Source: Rhabditophanes sp. KR3021
Taxonomy: Eukaryota > Nematoda > Chromadorea > Rhabditida > Alloionematidae
Assembly: GCA_963281155.1 (NCBI GenBank)
Contig: CAUJLY010000002.1
Coordinates: 7,440,001 to 7,504,000, forward strand
Length of the DNA stretch: 64,000 nucleotides
Reading direction: 5' to 3'
Positions 58,098 to 64,000 of this stretch are shown one piece after another. The position numbers were made by a program, and so were the translations under genes. Numbering within the stretch: position 1 is the stretch's first letter; each line of letters begins with the position of its first letter. The notes under the pieces are model-generated. The model ran no database searches. It was given only the letters and a program-made list of their open reading frames with translations, and was not told the DNA's origin.

Positions 58098-59411
58098 CTA
58101 GTGTTGTGTCCACTTAATGGTCTTTAGATCGATTCCATCTTGAACCATCTCCCATAATGGAGACATATCTCTTAGTCGTTCAGTGTGTTTGACACATTCT
58201 CTGACTGTGTACTCAATTTCTTCTTTAGTAGTAAACTTGCCGATTCCAAATCTGATAGAGGAATGAGCCAGATCTTCATCAGCCCCAATAGCTCTTAGGA
58301 CATAGGATGGTTCGAGACTGGCACTGGTGCAAGCACTTCCTGAAGACAAGGCAATATTTTTCAAGGCCATCAACAAACTTTCACCCTCTACATATGCGAA
58401 GGACAAGTTTACACAGCCAGGATAAGTTTCTATTGGATCTCCATTTCTGATTACTTGGGGCAACTTGTCTTGGATGCCATTTACTAGTTGTTGTGAAAGT
58501 TTGTTGATGTGAGCGTGGTCTAGATCCATTTCTTGGTAAGCAATTTTACAAGCCTCCCCGATTCCTACGCATAAAGGTGCAGCCAAAGTTCCGGACCTGA
58601 TTCCTCTTTCTTGACCTCCGCCGGAAATGAGGGCTTCCAGACGGACACGTGGTCTTCTTCTGACGTAAAGAGCTCCAGCCCCCTTTGGTCCATAAAGCTT
58701 ATGCCCACTAATGGACATCAAATCAATCTTCATGTCGTTTACATCCAGATGAATCTTTCCAACGGCTTGAGCGCCATCCGTATGAAAGAAGACTTTCTTG
58801 GAACGGCAGAGAGCCCCAATTTCTTTGAGTGGTTGCTTGACTCCGATTTCATTGTTAACAGACATAACCGAGACGAGAGATGTGGTTGGCCTGATTGCTT
58901 TGTCCAACACTTCCATATCAATTATGCCATTCGACTTGACAGGCAAGTAAGTTACCTCGAATCCTTCATTTTCAAGAGAACGACACGAATCCAGGACACA
59001 CTTGTGTTCAGTACTGACCGTGATGATGTGATTCTTTCCTGTTTGTTTATAAAAATGAGCGATTCCCTTGATTGCGATGTTGTTTGACTCAGTAGCACCA
59101 GACGTAAAAACAACCTCTCTAGGGTCAGCTCCAATCAACTTGGCAATATGAGCCCTTGCTTCCTCGACCGCTTTCTCACTCTCCCACCCATACCAATGGG
59201 TACGGGAATGAGGGTTGCCAAAGTTGACTAGCATGAAAGGAAGCATCGCATCCACAACTCGGGGGTCCATGGGCGAGGTAGCCTGGACATCTAAGTATAA
59301 TGGTTTGGGGGAATGGTCGACGGGTTGTTTGGTAGGTTTAGCAGTGGCCATGGTTGGCAAGAAGCGTCTGGTATTGACCATATTCCTCGTAATAGTTGAT
59401 ATTGCGTGCAT
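58098..59411 (-). CDS. nfs-1: cysteine desulfurase NFS1, mitochondrial
   Basis: NFS1 takes sulfur from cysteine for iron-sulfur cluster assembly on ISCU. The frame from ATG at 59411 gives 437 residues with no intron. An N-terminal Arg/Thr/Ser-rich stretch ([17 protein letters not shown]) fits a mitochondrial presequence. Motifs are [35 protein letters not shown], the PLP lysine in [14 protein letters not shown], and the catalytic-loop cysteine in [20 protein letters not shown]. The C-terminal part that contacts the scaffold is present. An acceptor-like TTTGTTTTGTTAG lies 8 nt before the ATG. Identity is secure. Confidence 0.96.
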   Translation of the reverse strand: MHAISTITRNMVNTRRFLPTMATAKPTKQPVDHSPKPLYLDVQATSPMDPRVVDAMLPFMLVNFGNPHSRTHWYGWESEKAVEEARAHIAKLIGADPREVVFTSGATESNNIAIKGIAHFYKQTGKNHIITVSTEHKCVLDSCRSLENEGFEVTYLPVKSNGIIDMEVLDKAIRPTTSLVSVMSVNNEIGVKQPLKEIGALCRSKKVFFHTDGAQAVGKIHLDVNDMKIDLMSISGHKLYGPKGAGALYVRRRPRVRLEALISGGGQERGIRSGTLAAPLCVGIGEACKIAYQEMDLDHAHINKLSQQLVNGIQDKLPQVIRNGDPIETYPGCVNLSFAYVEGESLLMALKNIALSSGSACTSASLEPSYVLRAIGADEDLAHSSIRFGIGKFTTKEEIEYTVRECVKHTERLRDMSPLWEMVQDGIDLKTIKWTQH

Positions 59412-59816
59412 TGTTTTACCTAACAAAACAAACATCATTACTAAGATTGAAAGAAAGCATAAAAATATGATAATGGAACTAACCAATCATTGAAACAATT
59501 CTATAAATAATAAATTTTGAGTTAAAAAACAAATGACAGAAATATTGTTAAAAGAATACATAAAAACCCCAGGAAGGCATAATAATCATCATTATTTTAC
59601 TAATATTTAAATAGACAGGAATAGTATAAGTATATTGACAGTTATACCATTTGAATAAAAGATAATTTGAACAGATTATGTCAAAAAGTGGTGAATAAAT
59701 TTGTTCAATTATCCCATAGTGGTCTACATTCAAGAGTTGTTGAAAGGTGAGGAGGATATTGACCACGATGAAGGTGAATGAAGTCAGGATATTGGGGGAC
59801 CTGTTTCTCATTTGGT
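59412..59816. other. intergenic, nothing seen
   Basis: AT-rich DNA between the NFS1 start and the CK2 alpha stop, both on the minus strand. No feature was recognised. Confidence 0.5.
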
Positions 59817-61350
59817 TTACTCCACTTTGTTTTGGCTGTCGATGCGGATTTGTTCGAAATATTGATGCTCCATCGCCTCCTCGGCAGTCAAACGTTCCAT
59901 GTGGTCGTAACGCAAAAGTTTATCCAAGAAGTCGAGTGCTTCCGGCGAAACTAGGTGGGTGTTTTCATTGTGGACAAAACGATCCCAACGCTTCTTTGTG
60001 TGTCTAGAAATGGACATTTTTAATGCAAATCAAACAACAACCATTCAACTTACTTTCCAAGAAGATCATTAAATCTAGTATCAAGATTAATATGATATTT
60101 ATTTAAATAAGTAAACAACTCATCCGTTCCCAACACTTTGGCGATTCTTACCAATTGGTCGTAATTGTCATGTCCGTGGAAGAAAGGCTCGCGTCTGAAG
60201 ATCATCGAAGCTAACATGCATCCTAAAAACCCAAATTAAAAATTAGTAATTACGTAAAGAGATTGTGTATATCATTTTAATTTATCGTGTCGTCAAACAT
60301 GAAAATGACAGCCCAGACAACGAAAATCAATGATGCTTTCGACTTAGAAAGTTGTTTGACACAAAAGAAAACTTGATCAAAGTAGTTATTTAGGACAAAA
60401 AGGCATCATTGCAACAAAGAAGTTGCAGAAAAGATTGAATGTATCCTAATTAATGTCCTACACAACTTACAAACTCTGACTCAGGGAAAGCGTCATATTG
60501 CAACAACTTGACCACGTCTTTCCGAGATGAGTGGCCAAGTAGTGTACATCTTATCCTGGAACAAATTTTGAACCTAATAATGGTACCAAAGATGTTGAAG
60601 ATGCCCAATTTTGTAAAATTTTAGTTTTTAATTTAGCAAACAAACGTCCCTAGACTCCACATATCCAAAGAGTAGTCATAATATTGGAAGTCGACCAAAA
60701 GTTCAGGTCCCTTGAAGTAGCGAGAAGCGACACGGACATTATAGTCTTGTCTTTGATGATAAAATTCAGCAAGTCCCCAGTCAATTAAGCGAAGTTCACG
60801 TTTCTGGTGGTCTATCATGACGTTGTGAGGTTTGACGTCTCGATGCATGATTCCTTGGCTGTGGCAAAAGTTGAGTGCTTTTAGCAATTCGTAAAGGTAG
60901 TAACGGATGTCATAGTCACTAAGAGTTTGATAAAGTGTCTAAAAGCAAGTAAAGTGATGAATACGCCGCAACTAGGTTAAAGTTTACCTTAAAGTCCTGA
61001 TTATTGACATATTCAAAAACAAGAGCCGGAGTACGAGAGATTGGGTCTTTGACGACATCAAGAAGCGTAATGATATTAGTACCACCCTTTAGATTTTCCA
61101 AAATTTTAATTTCTCTCTTGATTTTCTTTTTCTTGACGGGCTTCAAAATTTTGATGACGCATTTATCGTTATTAGGCAGTTTAACACCCTCAAACACTTC
61201 TGAATACTTTCCGCGGCCTAGCTTCTTAACCAGTTCATACGTTTCGATGTCGCCCCATGAAATGGTGTGAACTTCATAATCCCAGTATTCTCTTGGCTTG
61301 TGCACATTTGCTTCCGCATAAACTCGAGCAATTGTAACGTTGGAGGTCAT
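59817..61350 (-). CDS. kin-3: casein kinase 2 alpha catalytic subunit
   Basis: CK2 alpha is a constitutively active acidic-site Ser/Thr kinase. Exons are 61350-60988, 60938-60650, 60222-60054 and 60003-59817, giving 335 residues with every phase consistent. Motifs are [11 protein letters not shown], the basic [28 protein letters not shown], the CK2-typical [27 protein letters not shown] joined to [16 protein letters not shown], and the LSPEALD-like [18 protein letters not shown]. The third intron (60649-60223, 427 nt) is ten times longer than its neighbours and starts GG where GT is required; see findings. The protein call does not depend on it because no other join restores CK2 sequence. Confidence 0.95.
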
Positions 61351-62427
61351 TGTAGGTTGGTTTGAAACAGTCACACTTATACTTTAGAAAGAGATGACTA
61401 TGTTCAAAAAGACACTGAAAGAATGGTGATGTCAATAAAAGAGCAATCAAAGGCGAATATAATGATAAAGTAAGGACAACACGAACAAACAAACAAATTA
61501 ACAAAATAGGAATGTCTTTTGTGCCAAAAGGAGTCTCCACTTCACCATCCTGCGTCATGAAAAAGTTTTAAATTTTTACAAATTGGAATGCTTATACAAA
61601 ACGTACACGGCTTACCAATACCATTCGTTCAAAGAGACTCCTACTTGCACTTTGATAAATCTGCATATCAAATGTTCAAGATGATTTGTAGTAGAATTGA
61701 AAGGAAAACGAGTTTAATTTTGCTTTCATCCAACACCATACCCTTCCTTTCATCAATTCTTCGTCACAAAAATATAAAACTGAATGTTTGAAATTAAATA
61801 GTTGTATTTTTGAATCATACACACATTTATCTCATCAATTCGACAACATTTATTTATATCAACAATGTGTGGATTATTTAAATAATATGTTTATGACATC
61901 TGTAGAATACTTATTTATGTAAGATCTACATGACATTTATTAATATTTGTTTGTATGTAATTAGAGAAAAGAATATGGTGTTGTTGAGAACATCCATCAA
62001 AATTGGTTCGTTTAATTAATAAGGAACCAACATCCAGTCTTTTTATTTCCCATTGCACAATATTTCATTTTAAAAAAAGAAGAATAATGGAGTGTTGCCA
62101 TTTTAGATTACAAGCCTTTGAGAAGTAGTTGTTGGAAAGAGACAAACAAAAAGATAACAATGTTTGGGTTGTCAGTTAGTTGTTGCCTGATAACAAGAAG
62201 ACAGACATTGAGGGAATGAGTGAGTAAATTTTTAACTAAATGGGAGACACCACAATATTTGTATATAAAAGAGTATATACACACATATATATATCTTTGT
62301 TTATCGATCTCAAATAAAAATTGTTCTCCATCAATCTTTAACAATTTGAACAGAAAAAAATATTCATTATCTATTTTTGTATTTTACATCAAAGCCAGAG
62401 AAGTTACTTTTTGTTGAATGTTAAAAA
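61351..62427. other. intergenic between CK2 alpha and G beta-5
   Basis: About 1.1 kb, AT-rich, between divergent genes. A 94-codon minus frame at 61274-61558 begins with a polar run (MTQDGEVETPFGTKDIPIL) and then turns hydrophobic; I cannot support it as a gene. No RNA gene was recognised. Confidence 0.45.
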
Positions 62428-63228
62428 ATGCCTGATAATATAAGTTCTGATGTGGCTTCTAAGGCAAATGACTTATTGGATTCACTGGCAAAGGAGGCCG
62501 AAGATTTGAGGAATAAATTAGATGCGGAAAGACAGAAGTTGAATGATGTACCGAGTAAGATATAAATTACACTTTTTTTGTTAATTAAGTCTTTTTTTAA
62601 GTTCAACAGGCGGCGGAGAGATTAGAAAGTTTAAGTCATGTTAATATTAAGCAAAGAAGATTGCTGAAGGGCCATGCTAGCAAGGTTTTGTGCATGGATT
62701 GGGCCCAGGACAAAAGACATATTGTTTCCTCTTCACAAGGTAATGTTTATTTGGGTTAATTTAATAATTATTTATAAATCAGATGGAAAGCTAATAATTT
62801 GGGAAGCTTTCACTACTAACAAAGAACACGCTCTTACCATGCCTACAACTTGGGTTATGGCGTGTGCTTATGCACCTTCTGGGACAATCGTTGCATGTGG
62901 AGGTTTGGATAATAAATGTTCAGTGATCCCTTTATCCTTCGAGGATGATATTCTCCAGAAGAAACGAGTCGTCGCCACTCATACTAGTTATATGTCGTGT
63001 TGCACATTCTTACGCTCAGACAATTTAATATTAACAGGAAGTGGTGATTCGACTTGTGGAATATGGGATGTTGAGTCTGGGACAATGATTCAAAATTTTC
63101 ACGGCCATATTGGAGATGTCTTTTCGGTTGATATTCCAAAATGTGATACAGTAAGTTATTAAGTTTAATTTCTATATTAATTTTATTTGTAGGGTATGTC
63201 TAAAGCAATGTCAAAAAGGAGTTCATGA
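62428..63228 (+). CDS. gpb-2: G protein beta-5 subunit, apparently truncated
   Basis: G beta-5 pairs with GGL-domain RGS proteins. Exons are 62428-62554, 62602-62739, 62783-63150 and 63193-63228. The N-terminal helix ([15 protein letters not shown]) and the WD repeats match G beta-5 and not G beta-1: [66 protein letters not shown] and [15 protein letters not shown]. The protein should have seven blades and about 350 residues, but here the last exon reads [11 protein letters not shown] and stops, giving about 222. The lost part begins where GGCDKKAMVWD is expected. It may be a truncated gene, or the remaining exons may lie beyond a longer intron outside what I can see. Confidence 0.8.
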
Positions 63229-63331
63229 TAAAAGAAATAATTTAAAATACGACTAATTAACAATTGAAAGTTACAAAATGAGAACTTTAATTCCGTAATT
63301 TGTTCCAAATTACCAATTACTTTTGGTAACC

Positions 63332-64000
63332 TTACACAATCATTTTTAGTCCGGCTTTGAGTACTTGATCCATTCTATTTTCTTTCCCAAAACATTCACC
63401 CTTTTCTTCCTTTGCTAAATACAATGCAATTGACTAACACAAAATGCATAAGAAGTAAATAAGAGTGGACAATTCTTACACTTGAATCTTTTTAAAGATT
63501 TTGATGATAAGGGAGGCACTTTTTTGATTCGGTAGACAATTGGTCGCTTACCAACATTTCATACAAAATAAGGTCCAATTTTTTTTGCCTTTGTACAGTG
63601 AAGGTCTCTTGCAAAGTCAAGCGAGACATGGCCCATATCCAAGTTTAGCAATGAATCGTCAACTCCCATATAGATTTAGTGATCCTTCATATTTATGCAT
63701 TGTTTGGAGTAAATGTTGGTCCTTTTTAACATAAACACCAATGTATCTTTTACCTTCAACAAGCATTTCATAGACTCCCGTGAGTTCAGATAAATGGCAT
63801 TCATCATCTGCTTTCACTTCTGAACTTTCAACTAAAAACAGTTTACTAAATTTGCAAAAGTGAAAAAGCATACCAAACAATGATGTATTCTTGGTAATGT
63901 TGTGATCAAATAAACTTTACCGCTCCTAGATAATAGTTCTTCAAGAGTAGTTTTGTTTTCAAAAACAAACACCACAACTCGACAAACGTATTGAGGTGGG
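63332..64000 (-). CDS. unrecognised protein, C-terminal part only
   Basis: The gene runs off the window. Exons read from the edge as 64000-63921, 63889-63874 (16 nt), 63845-63664, 63607-63552 and 63433-63332, and all phases agree to a stop at 63332. Segments are FVFENKTTLEELLS, ECHLSELTGVYEML, GKRYIGVYVKKDQHLLQTMH, FTVQRQKKLDLILYEML and a last exon ending VLKAGLKMIV. There is no membrane segment. I cannot name a family. Five exons in 670 nt, one only 16 nt long, make it the most intron-rich gene of the window. Confidence 0.6.

Noticed and set aside
61274..61558. 94-codon minus frame overlapping the CK2 start
   Set aside because: It overlaps CK2 coding sequence in another frame and turns into unstructured hydrophobic residues.
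1..64000. tRNA, rRNA, CRISPR or integrated phage features
   Set aside because: I looked for B-box-like and repeat-spacer patterns by eye and saw none; a tool such as tRNAscan would be decisive for tRNAs.

Overview
This is AT-rich, gene-dense animal nuclear DNA. Genes are split by very short GT-AG introns, mostly about 37 to 56 nt. A nematode or close relative fits best. The evidence is a nematode-style seven-transmembrane chemoreceptor with a broken tandem copy, a GT92 glycosyltransferase, splice-acceptor-like sequence just before several start codons (as expected for spliced-leader trans-splicing), and two same-strand genes only 95 nt apart. This is inference from family content; no marker fixes the species.

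Layout. 1-3861 holds no supportable gene. 3862-8492: Abl interactor (+), a GH1 beta-glucosidase (+) and an equilibrative nucleoside transporter (-). 8741-16546: a large coiled-coil protein with a cysteine-bearing 13-residue repeat (-), CDK8 (-), an unrecognised propeller-like protein (+) and a 42-residue small protein (-). 16953-26612: coatomer gamma (-) with a decayed open frame in its one long intron, a GT92 enzyme (-), a cluster of palindromes and a 1143-residue acidic protein (+). 26613-29023 is a graveyard holding trypsin-like and kinase fragments. 29024-36334: VPS36 (-) and the ARF-GEF GBF1 (-). 38325-40700: a chemoreceptor pseudogene, its intact paralogue and a transposon-like relic. 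40812-46530: acid ceramidase (-), membrane proteins and a septin (-). 46531-55271: ERdj5/DNAJC10 (+) with a perfect unfolded-protein-response element upstream, a TBRG1/INO80E-like protein (+), CDK1 (-) and a SPD-2/CEP192-like protein (+). 55574-64000: PIG-A and AUH (+, candidate operon), NFS1 (-), casein kinase 2 alpha (-), a truncated G beta-5 (+) and the 3' end of an unrecognised gene (-).

The genes are mostly housekeeping: vesicle traffic (COPG, GBF1, VPS36), ER quality control and GPI synthesis (DNAJC10, PIG-A), cell cycle and centrosome (CDK1, septin, SPD-2-like), transcription (CDK8, TBRG1-like), mitochondrial metabolism (AUH, NFS1) and signalling (CK2, Abi, G beta-5).

Most worth a second look: a GG instead of GT donor in CK2 alpha, a possible 29-nt intron in Abi, the truncated G beta-5, three TTGT-N5-ACAA palindromes at 22730-22875, several gene relics, and PSTSARE in place of PSTAIRE in CDK1. 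Exon joins were derived by reading splice sites and checking reading phase by hand; no alignment, transcript or database search was available.
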